Assembly (NCBI GenBank): GCA_017538965.1
Contig: JAFYHU010000062.1
Location: 38,472-102,471 of the forward strand
Direction of reading: 5' to 3'
Source of the DNA: Oscillospiraceae bacterium
GTDB taxonomy: Bacteria > Bacillota > Clostridia > Oscillospirales > Oscillospiraceae
Length of the DNA: 64,000 nt
Positions within the stretch are counted from its first letter, which is position 1. Each line of letters starts with the position of its first letter. Both the position numbers and the translations under genes were made by a program. Shown here piece after piece: positions 23,762 to 31,888 of the stretch. A model generated the notes under the pieces. It did no database searches. It saw only the letters and a list, made by a program, of their open reading frames with translations, and was not told the DNA's origin.

Positions 23762-24745
23762 GTGAGTTATAAAACTACTGATGGCTTGATGCGCCACTTG
23801 CGTGACAATGGGATAGGAATCAGCGGGAGTCTTCAAAAACGCCAGCTCATGAACACCGGGTACTTCCATGGTTACAAAGGATACCGCTTTTTTAATTCAC
23901 CAAACAACCGCCTGCCCTTTTCTTCCTATGATGAGGTATATGCTACAGTACAATTTGACGCAAAGCTGAAGGCCTTATTCTACGAGAAAATCATGTTCAT
24001 TGAGACTGCTGTTAAGAACTATGCACTTGAGTGCATTTTGGGGATCGATAATTCAGAAAGCATCCAGGCGATGTATGATAAAGCAGTCTGTGGTTTTCAT
24101 TCAGCACCTGCCGGGGCATCTTCAAAAGAGAAGAAAAAGCATCAAGCTGATAAGCTGACCCTTCAAAGCAAAATACAAGCTTATTTATCAAGAGCATACA
24201 AAGAGAGCAACCCCAAAATCACTCACTTTTACAACAATTTGGGCTACAGTGGTGTTCCCATTTGGGCACTGTTTGAGATAATGACTCTTGGTGATTTTGC
24301 CTTCCTTCTCTCGTGCTTAACATTTGATGCTCGTGACTCCATTTCAAAAAAGCTTGGAATGCATAATGGGGCAATAGATACAAACAGAGAGTTAATATAC
24401 AATTATCTTTACACACTTAAGGATCTTCGGAATGCTATTGCTCATAACTCGGTCGTATTTGATACTCGGTTCCGAAAAATCGATCCTTCCAAAGCAATGA
24501 GGCTTAACCTTCAGCATGAAATCAAACTACCATATGTGAACTTCAAAACTCTGACCGATTACCTTATTCTTGTATGCTATTATCTGAAAAACATGAAAGT
24601 TTCCAAAACAGAGATAAAAGCTTTCATTAGGGAGTATGAGAGAATTCTTAGTGAGTACCAAGCTTCTGTAAGCCCGGCAGTATCCGCTATAGTTATTCAC
24701 CCAGATACCGCGAATAGGTTAACTGCTCTGAAGAACTACATCTAG
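23762..24745 (+). CDS. Abi_2/AbiF-like HEPN abortive-infection protein
   Basis: The 327-residue protein starts at GTG (23762) behind AGGAG. It matches the Abi_2 family (AbiD/AbiF of Lactococcus): KTTDGLMRHLRDNGIGISG, KRQLMNTGYFHGYKGYRFF, VQFDAKLKALFYEKIMFIETAVKNYALE and GVPIWALFEIMTLGDFAFLLSCL. Near residue 225 DLRNAIAHNSVVFDTRF supplies the R-x4-H motif of HEPN ribonucleases. Such proteins stop growth of phage-infected cells, probably by RNA cleavage (family knowledge and inference). The gene is clearly AT-richer than its neighbours and lies next to mobile-element relics, pointing to horizontal gain. A small transcription unit follows directly. Confidence 0.87.
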   Translation: MSYKTTDGLMRHLRDNGIGISGSLQKRQLMNTGYFHGYKGYRFFNSPNNRLPFSSYDEVYATVQFDAKLKALFYEKIMFIETAVKNYALECILGIDNSESIQAMYDKAVCGFHSAPAGASSKEKKKHQADKLTLQSKIQAYLSRAYKESNPKITHFYNNLGYSGVPIWALFEIMTLGDFAFLLSCLTFDARDSISKKLGMHNGAIDTNRELIYNYLYTLKDLRNAIAHNSVVFDTRFRKIDPSKAMRLNLQHEIKLPYVNFKTLTDYLILVCYYLKNMKVSKTEIKAFIREYERILSEYQASVSPAVSAIVIHPDTANRLTALKNYI

Positions 24746-24795
24746 CATTAACTCTGTCAAGTCGAAGAATTGTACAAATTTTCTGCGATCAAATA

Positions 24796-24898
24796 TTGCA
24801 TATTTGCAGAGATGTGCTATAATATAATTACTAATTGGGGTATGCGTTTGCGGATGCATACTTAAGGAAGTCGGATTATTCCGGCTTTCTTTTTTTCC
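24796..24898 (+). ncRNA. Candidate small RNA downstream of the Abi gene (abiF-RNA-like)
   Basis: A promoter (TTGCAT 24796-24801, 16-base spacer, TATAAT 24818-24823) would start a transcript near 24830. That transcript contains one hairpin (GTATGC 24840-24845 with GCATAC 24856-24861). It ends in a terminator stem (about 24865-24889, GAAGTCGG with CCGGCTTTC) followed by seven T residues. There is no reading frame of note. A conserved abiF RNA motif has been described beside Abi_2-type genes. Whether this one fits its covariance model needs a search. Confidence 0.55.
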
Positions 24899-24901
24899 TC
24901 A

Positions 24902-25114
24902 AACCCGGCAATAAAGGAACACCATAACAATCCAAAAGCATATATCTCAGCAAGATCAAGGTTCATTGCCGAGACATATGCTTTGAAAATGGCTAAAGAT
25001 TGCTATTTTAACAAAAAGGATGCAATCGTTAGTTTTTGTAATACAGAAAAGTCAGATTCACAAACTGGAATCTGTCGCTCACTTGTCAAGAATCATGGAG
25101 ATCAGCTTTGTTGA
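24902..25114 (+). other. Open 70-codon stretch without a start codon (possible gene relic)
   Basis: This frame stays open through the otherwise AT-rich gap between the Abi-linked RNA and the LysR gene and ends in TGA at 25112-25114. It has no ATG, GTG or TTG with a ribosome site near its 5' end. The translated stretch (for example FIAETYALKMAKDCYFNKKDAIVSF) is protein-like but unrecognised. It may be a degraded gene or chance. I see nothing else in 24900-25223. Confidence 0.25.
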
Positions 25115-25223
25115 ATTGTGAACCTTGCTGATGTATCTAATATATTCCTCGACCGTTCCGGGTAATGGGGGAAGGCGCTATGCTTTGGCAGAAAAACTGC
25201 ATAGAGCACTGCGCTATCACAAT

Positions 25224-26105
25224 TCAGCCTTCTGACCGTTTCGCCATCGTTTTTCTGGCATAGGCCACGAATCTTTTGGCTGCCGGAGAAAGCGAGTCTT
25301 TATTCGGGATCATGATGCCGAAATGGATATGCTGAGGCGGATCCAGCGGCAACTTGACCACATCGGCCTGAAAGCCCTCTGTGATCAGCTGGTTGGTGAT
25401 GGTCATGCCGAGCCCGTTTTCGATCATGGCAAAGGCCGAAAACGACTCGATAGTGGAATAAACGATTGTCGGATGGAGATCAAAGCGCGCCAGCAGGTCC
25501 ACAACATCGGAATCCTTTCCCAGCGCGGGCATGATGAAGCGCTCGTGCTCACATTCCGCGAGGGGATATACATCGGCATTCGCATAGGGATGGTTCCTGG
25601 GGAGGATGGCAATCATTGGGTCATCGCTCAGGGGGATCCATTCATAGCTGCAGTCTTTGACCCAGCTGAGGAACCCGATATCCGCCTTGGATTCACCGAG
25701 CCACCGAAGAACCTCTTGGCTGATCCCCTCCATCAGATGCAGCCTAACGTTTGGGTGATCCTGCTGGAACGCCTTGATGACTTTGGGAAGCCACCGGAAG
25801 GAAACGCTGGAATAACTGGCGATATTGAGTTCCCCGGTCATGAGGCCGTTTATTTCCGAAGAGAGCTGGAACACCCGCTCCTCCTGCTGCAGAAGAGCCC
25901 GGACCGCGGGGAGCAGTGTCTCACCGGCGGGAGAGAGCGAGACCCCGCGGCTAGTGCGACGCAGTAGCGTTACCCCAAGGTCGGCCTCCAGAGCGTTGAT
26001 CAGCTGGCTTACGCCGGACGGAGAATAGCTGAGCACTTCTGCAGCCCGGGAAAAACTTCCGGTTTCCGCCGCAGCGGCAAATGCTTTGTATCGAGAAGTA
26101 TCCAT
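25224..26105 (-). CDS. LysR-family transcriptional regulator
   Basis: The 293 residues carry an N-terminal winged HTH (AFAAAAETGSFSRAAEVLSYSPSGVSQLINALEADLGVTLLRRTSRGVSLSPAGE, about 9-62) and a LysR substrate-binding domain. It is divergent from the small membrane protein and TRIC-family gene at 26231 and probably controls them. A GTTTA-A-TAAAC palindrome lies between them at 26136-26146. Effector unknown. Confidence 0.92.
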   Translation of the reverse strand: MDTSRYKAFAAAAETGSFSRAAEVLSYSPSGVSQLINALEADLGVTLLRRTSRGVSLSPAGETLLPAVRALLQQEERVFQLSSEINGLMTGELNIASYSSVSFRWLPKVIKAFQQDHPNVRLHLMEGISQEVLRWLGESKADIGFLSWVKDCSYEWIPLSDDPMIAILPRNHPYANADVYPLAECEHERFIMPALGKDSDVVDLLARFDLHPTIVYSTIESFSAFAMIENGLGMTITNQLITEGFQADVVKLPLDPPQHIHFGIMIPNKDSLSPAAKRFVAYARKTMAKRSEG

Positions 26106-26135
26106 ACCTTTACCCTTCAGTTTTACTTAAAACCA

Positions 26136-26146
26136 GTTTAATAAAC
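26136..26146. promoter_or_regulatory. Candidate LysR operator in the 26.1-kb divergent region
   Basis: A perfect 5-bp inverted repeat (GTTTA, one base, TAAAC) lies in the 125-base gap between the divergent LysR and membrane-protein genes. A rightward -10 box TATAAT is at 26164-26169, so a regulator bound here would sit near the -35 region. Confidence 0.4.
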
Positions 26147-26230
26147 TATCGCTTCACTTCATTATAATCTTGTGCTACCATACAGTCAAGGAAGAAAAAA
26201 CAAAAACAAAACAGAAAGGAGAACAACAAA

Positions 26231-26452
26231 ATGAGAATCAACGGAGCCTTTATTCTCGGAGCAACAATGATCGCGGTGACGATTCTGATGGAAGTATTCT
26301 GGATCAATACCGGAGCATCTGCACTTGGCATTCTCTCTCTTCTTGCAGCTCTTGTAGCATCCGGTGCCCTGGCGCGGTACATTCGCCTGGATTATGCATC
26401 TTCCAATATCCGTCTCCGTAAGTTCCTGACGGTAACAGGACTGGAAACCTGA
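26231..26452 (+). CDS. Small two-TM membrane protein
   Basis: The 73 residues form two hydrophobic helices (INGAFILGATMIAVTILMEVFWI and ALGILSLLAALVASGALARYI) and a short basic tail. GAAAGGAG precedes the ATG. Its TGA overlaps the next start by one base (TGATG), so it is translationally coupled to the TRIC-family gene. Its role is unknown; it may be an accessory of that channel. Confidence 0.7.
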   Translation: MRINGAFILGATMIAVTILMEVFWINTGASALGILSLLAALVASGALARYIRLDYASSNIRLRKFLTVTGLET

Positions 26453-27096
26453 TGGTCTTTCTATTTGAACTCATCGGCACAACGGCCTTTGCCATATCCG
26501 GTGCAGTTGTCGGAATCCGGAAGAAAATGGATCTTTTCGGTGTGGCCATACTTGCCATGACCACAGCTGTCGGCGGCGGTATCCTCCGGGATATCATCCT
26601 GAATATCACGCCGCCGTCAGCTTTCCGGGAACCAGTTTTCACACTCACTTCGATTGGTGTCGGGATTACTGCCTTCGTCACGGTCAGATACCATATTCCC
26701 CTGCGTCGGAAAGCATTCTGTGATGCCCTGCTCCACGCAATGGATTCGATCGGCCTGGGTTTATTCACAGTGATCGGCGTCGAAGCGGCGTTTGTTCACG
26801 TTCAGGATTCCAACATCTATCTTGCGGTCTTCGTGGGGGTAGTCACCGGTGTCGGCGGCGGGGTCATGCGGGATATATTGTCCTGCAGCACACCCTATAT
26901 CCTTATGAAGCACTTCTATGCATGTGCATCGCTGGTTGGCGCAGTTGTCTGCGCAGCTCTCTGGTTCAGGATCGGTTCAATCCCATCTATGCTGATCGGT
27001 GCCGTTATTGTCGTATTTTTAAGAAATATGGCTGCTCATTACCGGTGGAGCCTTCCGAAGATAAGGCCAAACGAACAGCCATTGAAATCATCTTGA
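26452..27096 (+). CDS. TRIC (UPF0126/YadS-like) cation channel family protein
   Basis: The 214 residues show the duplicated three-helix architecture of the family: VFLFELIGTTAFAISGAVVGIRKKMDLFGVAILAMTTAVGGGILRDIIL, and the second half AVFVGVVTGVGGGVMRDIL. The repeated GGGxxRD motifs are the family signature. Members include trimeric intracellular cation channels and putative glycine transporters. It follows a coupled small membrane protein and is divergent from a LysR gene. Confidence 0.9.
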   Translation: MVFLFELIGTTAFAISGAVVGIRKKMDLFGVAILAMTTAVGGGILRDIILNITPPSAFREPVFTLTSIGVGITAFVTVRYHIPLRRKAFCDALLHAMDSIGLGLFTVIGVEAAFVHVQDSNIYLAVFVGVVTGVGGGVMRDILSCSTPYILMKHFYACASLVGAVVCAALWFRIGSIPSMLIGAVIVVFLRNMAAHYRWSLPKIRPNEQPLKSS

Positions 27097-27118
27097 TAAC
27101 AGAAAGGAAGAGAACAAA

Positions 27119-27298
27119 ATGCAGACAATCAGAATTCATTTTCAAGATTTATCCTTTATCGATGTGAGACTTTCCGAGACCCAGACGGAAGAGTTTGAAC
27201 GCTGGATGAGGTTTGCAAACCAGAGTTGGACGTATTCAATCCCAGGACAGGAGAAAGAGATCAAACGGAAAGATATTTCCAGAACGGAAAAAATCTGA
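27119..27298 (+). CDS. Small 59-residue protein downstream of the TRIC-family gene
   Basis: An AAAGGAAG ribosome site sits at normal distance before the ATG, and 22 bases separate it from the TRIC-family stop. The product MQTIRIHFQDLSFIDVRL continues with a Glu-rich and then basic hydrophilic stretch and has no TM helix. A terminator follows at 27420. I do not recognise a family. Good initiation signals and operon spacing support expression. Confidence 0.5.
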   Translation: MQTIRIHFQDLSFIDVRLSETQTEEFERWMRFANQSWTYSIPGQEKEIKRKDISRTEKI

Positions 27299-27419
27299 AA
27301 AAGAAGTGCAGCCGGTCGACCAAGGATCAGTCGCATACAAATTCCGATTTTTCTGAAAGTTAATCGTCTTGCACGTGAATTCATACTGATAAATGCTGAA
27401 AAGGCATGAGAATAAAGAA

Positions 27420-27455
27420 ATCCCCGGCAGAAGCTCTCTGACGGGGATCTTGCTT
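27420..27455 (+). terminator. Terminator of the 26.2-27.3 kb operon
   Basis: Stem ATCCCCG (27420-27426) pairs with CGGGGAT (27442-27448), followed by CTTGCTTT, a poor T tract. Confidence 0.6.
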
Positions 27456-27563
27456 TGGCTTATATGAATAATTCAGAATGAATGTTTTGGTAGCTTATCT
27501 CTTAATATCATAGAGTAATCATTAATTCTTACTCAAAAATCGTGGCAATTGACACATAAATGC

Positions 27564-27606
27564 AAGAATCCTGAGCCGAGACAGACGCGGTTCAGGATTC
27601 TTTTTT
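27564..27606 (+). terminator. Strong hairpin plus T tract, isolated
   Basis: AAGAATCCTGAGCCG (27564-27578) pairs with CGGTTCAGGATTCTT (27588-27602) with one wobble, followed by T residues. No gene ends here. It may close a short untranslated transcript from 27.45 kb, or be a relic. The rest of 27299-27841 holds only an inverted repeat (GTACAAACAA 27751-27760, TTGTTTGTAC 27806-27815). Confidence 0.6.
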
Positions 27607-27841
27607 AACCATATAGCGGAGAAGTCCCAAAAACAGCCGTATTTCAAGGCTTTATTAGGACTTTTAGGGCAAAAAGGTAGGATTGCCATTTTGTTAAAAT
27701 AGCAATCCTAAAATGTCTAAGTACGCCCAAAAGATACGAAACAAAGCTAAGTACAAACAAAAGTACACCAGAGTTGAGAATTATGTAAACCTTTGCCGAT
27801 ACCCCTTGTTTGTACCGTCGTGTGCCCACTGCTTGAGAGGA

Positions 27842-28831
27842 CTACTCTATGGTTTTACGATACTCACTGATTGGTTTTCCCGTCCAGAACATGAAAGCCC
27901 GCAGGAAGGAATTGATCTCCTGATACCCCAGCAAAAAGGCGATGTCGCTGCTACTGATGTCGGTATTGCGGATGTAGTGAATCGCAAGCAATTCGCGTGT
28001 GCTGTTGAGCTGCTGGTGAAAGGTCGTATTCTCTTCATTCAATCTGCGTTGAAGAGTCCGTTTAGAAAGACCCAGCTTTTCCGCCACGTCCTCAATCTCA
28101 CAAGCACCGCCTGGAAGTAGCTCTGCGAGGGCGCTGCGGACGCGTGCACTGACGGACGCGTCCACATCCAGTTCCGCCAGGCGTTTGGCCAGCTCTGGCT
28201 CGAAGTAGGCCCACATGGCCTCGTCGTAGCTGATGAAGGGCAGCAGAAGATCAGCTTTGCGAAATACGACGCAGTCAGTCTTGCCTTCTGTGACAGCGAC
28301 GCCGAGGAAATCGGAAAAGGCCTCCTCACAGACAGGCTCCCGCATCACGACAGCTGTTGGTACGATCCGTTCCTTCGTGGCTTTTCGGAGGATACCCACA
28401 AGAAACGCGAATTCCGTTTCAACCAGAAACTGTGGCAGCGAAGTCTCTCCGCTGGCCGTGGTCAGCATTACGATGAGCGTATCTTCCATTTCCTGCAGTT
28501 GTAGCATCAGCGGCCCGATCAGCCGTTTGTGCCGCGAGAGACGCTCAATGCAGACCGCGCCGTTTTTGCTGCAGTACGAGGCAAAGATCGGCGGCGCAAA
28601 GTTCTCGATCTGATCCGCGCAGGCGATCCGGATCGGCAGCTCCGGGTTGGTGATTTGCGCACCCACCGCAGAAAGAAAGCTGAAATACTGCTTTTCCGAC
28701 ATCATCGGCGGCTTTCGTGAGAACACATTGAGCGGCAGATGCGCTTTTTGTAATGCCGCTTCCACGTCGATCCCGAAGGCGGAGAGCAGGTCACCGTAGC
28801 GGCCGTCAAGAATAAAGCGCTGCAAGCTCAT
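27842..28831 (-). CDS. AraC-family regulator with Arabinose_bd-like domain
   Basis: The 329 residues start at 28831, where the ATG overlaps the TGA of the EFR1 gene (ATGA). The N-terminal ~190 residues fit the Arabinose_bd-type domain of OruR/AraC-like regulators (YGDLLSAFGIDVEAALQKAHLPLNVFSRKPPMMSEKQYFSFLSA). The C-terminal double HTH includes EIEDVAEKLGLSKRTLQRRLNEENTTFHQQLNSTRELLAIHYI and DIAFLLGYQEINSFLRAFMFWTGKP. It is co-transcribed with the ferredoxin gene, a pairing common in Clostridia, and probably acts on the repeated operator at 29629-29663. Confidence 0.9.
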   Translation of the reverse strand: MSLQRFILDGRYGDLLSAFGIDVEAALQKAHLPLNVFSRKPPMMSEKQYFSFLSAVGAQITNPELPIRIACADQIENFAPPIFASYCSKNGAVCIERLSRHKRLIGPLMLQLQEMEDTLIVMLTTASGETSLPQFLVETEFAFLVGILRKATKERIVPTAVVMREPVCEEAFSDFLGVAVTEGKTDCVVFRKADLLLPFISYDEAMWAYFEPELAKRLAELDVDASVSARVRSALAELLPGGACEIEDVAEKLGLSKRTLQRRLNEENTTFHQQLNSTRELLAIHYIRNTDISSSDIAFLLGYQEINSFLRAFMFWTGKPISEYRKTIE

Positions 28832-29583
28832 TGGTTTGCCTTGATGAGCTCGGTCAGCTTCACGTCGGGATTGCGGAAGCGGGCGTTGCTCCGTTCCCCC
28901 TTCACGTGGATGGCGTTCTTCGGGCAGTTGTGAACACAGCCGAGGCAGCCCTCGCAGTGATCTAGAAACTCCACATGATCCGTGACGCGGATGTTGTCGC
29001 TGGGGCAGATCTTGGCGCAGGTGCCGCAGAGCACGCACTGGTCGTTGACGATATGGGCCTTGGCTTTGTCCGGAGCAATCTGAGACGCACCGGCAGCATG
29101 ATACAGCCAGTCCACCGCCTTGTCGCCCAGCGTGACCTTGGGGATGCTGTGCTTTCTCGCCTCAATATCCGTGCGGACGGTCTCGATCTGCTCGTCCACG
29201 TGTTTTTCAGGCAGGGTGTCGATCTGCTTCTGAGACTCGAAGCGCGTCAGCGCCGTGTCCGCCATGATGATCTTGGCCACATAATCCGCATGACCGGCCG
29301 CGGCTTTCAGATACTTCTCGGCATGATCCGTCGCTGCTCCAGCCATGTAGCCGTAGGTGCAGATCATGAAGGTATAGTCGGCCTTGAGTTTCGCCTTCGC
29401 CAGATACTGCTGGACCATGCGCGGTGCGTCTGCGCAGTAGGTGGGGCAGATGACGCCGATCACGTCGTCCTCGATTTCATATTGCTCATGCTTCACAAGC
29501 TGCGGGATAGACAGAAGATTGCCGCCCAGCTTTTTTGCGACGGACAGGCAGTTGCCGGTTGCGCTGAAATACAGAATGGTCAT
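28828..29583 (-). CDS. EFR1-type flavodoxin-ferredoxin fusion
   Basis: The 251 residues start at 29583 behind a GGGAGG site. The N-terminal flavodoxin-like domain has the FMN phosphate loop YFSATGNCLSVAKKL and TYGYMAGAA. The C-terminal domain carries two 4Fe-4S motifs (CVLCGTCAKICP and CEGCLGCVHNCP). These EFRO-type proteins carry low-potential electrons in anaerobes, but partners are rarely known. The AraC regulator gene overlaps its stop. Longer in-frame starts up to 29664 would run into the promoter and operator. Confidence 0.93.
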   Translation of the reverse strand: MTILYFSATGNCLSVAKKLGGNLLSIPQLVKHEQYEIEDDVIGVICPTYCADAPRMVQQYLAKAKLKADYTFMICTYGYMAGAATDHAEKYLKAAAGHADYVAKIIMADTALTRFESQKQIDTLPEKHVDEQIETVRTDIEARKHSIPKVTLGDKAVDWLYHAAGASQIAPDKAKAHIVNDQCVLCGTCAKICPSDNIRVTDHVEFLDHCEGCLGCVHNCPKNAIHVKGERSNARFRNPDVKLTELIKANQ

Positions 29584-29618
29584 ATTGTTTTCCTCCCGGT
29601 ATTCTTTCATGATAAGAG

Positions 29619-29663
29619 GATTATACTTCATTTCGCGCCACAAAGGAACATCATTTCGCGCCA
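29619..29663 (-). promoter_or_regulatory. Promoter with two 12-bp direct repeats, likely AraC operator
   Basis: On the minus strand a perfect -10 box (TATAAT, 29619-29624) has a poor -35 region. Overlapping and preceding it are two exact direct repeats of CATTTCGCGCCA (plus-strand reading), at 29629-29640 and 29652-29663, 23 bases apart. Direct repeats about two helical turns apart next to a weak -35 are the usual layout for activation by AraC proteins. The AraC gene is in the controlled operon. Confidence 0.7.
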
Positions 29664-29780
29664 AATGCGTTCTTTTTCTATAATGCGGAGAACCGAGAGG
29701 TATTATGTGCCTCTCGGTTCTTTGTTGTCGGTGCTTTTTTCTTCAAGTAGACTTCCATCCTTCGATTCTGTTGTGCCCTT

Positions 29781-31349
29781 TCAACTGCCCAGCGTTATCG
29801 TGACCGTCACGTTTCCGTTCCCTAGGAGCTCCGCCATCCCCGCCGCGTCCTGATCGGCGATGCGGCCGAGTCTCGTGTAGGCCCAGGAATTGGAGCCGTA
29901 AAAGATGACGATCTGGCTGCCGGAATAGAGCACGATATCTCCTTCCTCTGTGACGGTTTGCACGTCGTTTCTCGGCAGACTTTGGCCGATGGAACCAACC
30001 TGCTCAAAGCCGCCGTACATGGACATGCTGATCGTCAGCGGCCCAGACCGGACAAGCTCTCGAAGCGCGTCGACCGATTCGTTGTCCTCCCAGACAACAC
30101 TTACTTCCTGATCGCCGATCATCAGCTTCAATTCCTGACCCATCCCTTCTGTTTCCTGTTCCTCCGTTTGGAGCGTTGTATCTGAGGAAGGACCAGCGTT
30201 CACAGGCAGTTCATCCGTACTGTCCGGATCCTTGTACTGCTCCCACCAGTGTTCATTGAAAGATCCTATCTCCTCATAGTCTGCCGTCTGTCCGATCCTC
30301 GGCGTAGCAAGGGAAAGGCCCGCAGCCTCCGCCGCGGCGGCAACTCGTTCCGGAGGATCATACCAGGCGTGGTTCGAGAGAGAATAGGCGCCCCAGTGAA
30401 CGGGGAGCAGGACCTTCGCGTGGGCGTCCAACGCAGCCTGAACCGCTTCTTCCGGGAACATGTGCGTCTGTGCCCAGGCTGGATCGTACTGCCCGGCGTC
30501 CGCCAGCATCAGATCTGTCTCACCAAAGCGCTCGAAGACGCGCGCAAACACATCATAGTATCCTGTATCGCCGGTGTAATAGACGCTGTGCGCCGCGTCC
30601 TGCATGTACAGCCCGCCCCACAGCGCCGCGTTCGCCTTCAGGGGATTCCGGCCGGTATAGTGCTGCGCGGGAATGAGCGTATAGGTCACACCCTTCAGCT
30701 CCAGGCTTTCCCACCAGGCAAGCGGATGCAGCTTCGCTTCCTCAACGCCCCAGCCCTTCAGGATCACCTCAACGCCCAACGGCACGATATAGTGATCGAC
30801 TCTGCCATCAATAGCCCTGATTACGTCGTAGTCCAGGTGGTCATAGTGATCATGGGAAATGAACAGCACGTCGATCTCGGGGACGTTCTCCGCCGATAGA
30901 GCGACTTCCGAGAAGCGTTTCGGTCCGGCAAAGCTGACGGGCGATGAACGCTTGCCCATCACCGGATCGATCAGGATGTTCTGCTCACCCAGCTGAATGA
31001 GTGAAGACGAGTGACCAAGCCAAGTGACGCGGAGCTCTCCCTCAGCGGCACGCCCCACATTTTCGAGCTTCTCTGTCGGGATCGTTTCCCGCGGCACGCT
31101 CATATCGCTCTTCTCCGCCTGGGTGCCGGTCATGACGCTAAAGTCGTTTTCATTGTGAAACTGGCCGTCATAATAGGATGTAGTCCTGACCGCGTAGCTT
31201 TCCCTCTCTGCTTTTCCGGGCGTCCTTCCGACAGTCGGATAGAATTTTAGGAAGAGAAAAGCAATGGCGATGACAACAGCTATGATAACAATGACCATCA
31301 AAAGAACCTTACCGCAAGTTTTTATTATCCTCATGAAGATACCTTTCAA
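29781..31349 (-). CDS. Membrane-anchored MBL-fold hydrolase fused to a cyclophilin-like domain
   Basis: The 522 residues comprise an N-terminal membrane anchor (VLLMVIVIIAVVIAIAFLFL), an MBL-fold domain of the NAPE-PLD/UlaG type (LGHSSSLIQLGEQNILIDPVMG, SHDHYDHLD, HYTGRNPLKANAALWGG, YYTGDTGYYD and PVHWGAY; about 105-365), an acidic linker, and a C-terminal cyclophilin-like domain (about 405-522, LKLMIGDQEVSVVWEDNESVDAL, SMSMYGGFEQVGSIGQSLPRND, LYSGSQIVIFYGSNSWAYTRLG). Both domains usually occur as separate proteins. The predicted zinc hydrolase would face outside. Its ATG overlaps the upstream stop by ATGA. Substrate unknown. Confidence 0.88.
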   Translation of the reverse strand: MKGIFMRIIKTCGKVLLMVIVIIAVVIAIAFLFLKFYPTVGRTPGKAERESYAVRTTSYYDGQFHNENDFSVMTGTQAEKSDMSVPRETIPTEKLENVGRAAEGELRVTWLGHSSSLIQLGEQNILIDPVMGKRSSPVSFAGPKRFSEVALSAENVPEIDVLFISHDHYDHLDYDVIRAIDGRVDHYIVPLGVEVILKGWGVEEAKLHPLAWWESLELKGVTYTLIPAQHYTGRNPLKANAALWGGLYMQDAAHSVYYTGDTGYYDVFARVFERFGETDLMLADAGQYDPAWAQTHMFPEEAVQAALDAHAKVLLPVHWGAYSLSNHAWYDPPERVAAAAEAAGLSLATPRIGQTADYEEIGSFNEHWWEQYKDPDSTDELPVNAGPSSDTTLQTEEQETEGMGQELKLMIGDQEVSVVWEDNESVDALRELVRSGPLTISMSMYGGFEQVGSIGQSLPRNDVQTVTEEGDIVLYSGSQIVIFYGSNSWAYTRLGRIADQDAAGMAELLGNGNVTVTITLGS

Positions 31350-31888
31350 AGAATCGCCTTGCCCATCTCATAGGCCATCGCCAGAGCGGGATGGCCAGCG
31401 ATCTCTCCGACCTCTGTCACGCCGCCGCCAAAGACGGCGCCTGCCAGCCTCGCCTTTTCAAAGCATTCGATCCAGCCTTCCAGACCGCTCTGCGCCCGCT
31501 GCGGGACAAAGGCTTCGTCCTCCGCGGCGGAGGACAAAAAATACACGTCACGAAAACGGTAATCCGCCACAAACAAGGGATTGGCCCGGTCCAGCAGCGT
31601 TTTCATCTGCCCGCTCATCTCGTAATAGTAAATGGGCGTAGCAAAGGCCAGCGCGTCCGCCTGCTCCATCTTTGGAATGATTTCGGACATGTCGTCCTTG
31701 ACGACGCATTTGCCCGTTTTCTGGCAGGCAAAGCAGCCTGTGCAGAAGCGGATTATCTTTTCACGCATCCGGATAATCTCCACATTGTTCCCGGCGTCCA
31801 TCGCCCCTTTGGCAAAAGCCTCGGCCAGCGCTTCGGAATTGCTGTTCCGGCGCGGACTGGTGGAGAGGATCAGTACTTTTTTACTCAT
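31346..31888 (-). CDS. NADPH-dependent FMN reductase / flavodoxin-fold oxidoreductase
   Basis: The 180 residues start [27 protein letters not shown], the FMN-binding loop of the iron-sulfur flavoprotein/FMN reductase family. They include [20 protein letters not shown], a Cys cluster often holding a 4Fe-4S or a disulfide, and [15 protein letters not shown]. It probably reduces quinones or other small electrophiles. It overlaps the acetyltransferase gene by 8 bases and the MBL gene by 4, within a five-gene leftward operon. Confidence 0.88.
   Translation of the reverse strand: MSKKVLILSTSPRRNSNSEALAEAFAKGAMDAGNNVEIIRMREKIIRFCTGCFACQKTGKCVVKDDMSEIIPKMEQADALAFATPIYYYEMSGQMKTLLDRANPLFVADYRFRDVYFLSSAAEDEAFVPQRAQSGLEGWIECFEKARLAGAVFGGGVTEVGEIAGHPALAMAYEMGKAIL

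Noticed and set aside
27612-27624. Possible att duplicate of the tRNA-Ser 3' end (TATAGCGGAGAAG against TATGGCGGAGAAG at 35501-35513)
   Set aside because: Only 13 bases with one mismatch, the match does not extend into the T arm, and no integrase is nearby. Too short to call an attachment site.
27842-29038. 398-residue version of the AraC regulator
   Set aside because: The first 69 residues lie inside the ferredoxin gene in another frame and look non-coding. The ATG at 28831 overlaps the ferredoxin stop as ATGA.
29688-29726. Perfect 12-bp hairpin (AGAACCGAGAGG with its complement) as the terminator of the MBL operon
   Set aside because: On the minus strand, the direction of that operon, no T tract follows. 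On the plus strand T residues follow but no gene precedes it. Its role is unclear.
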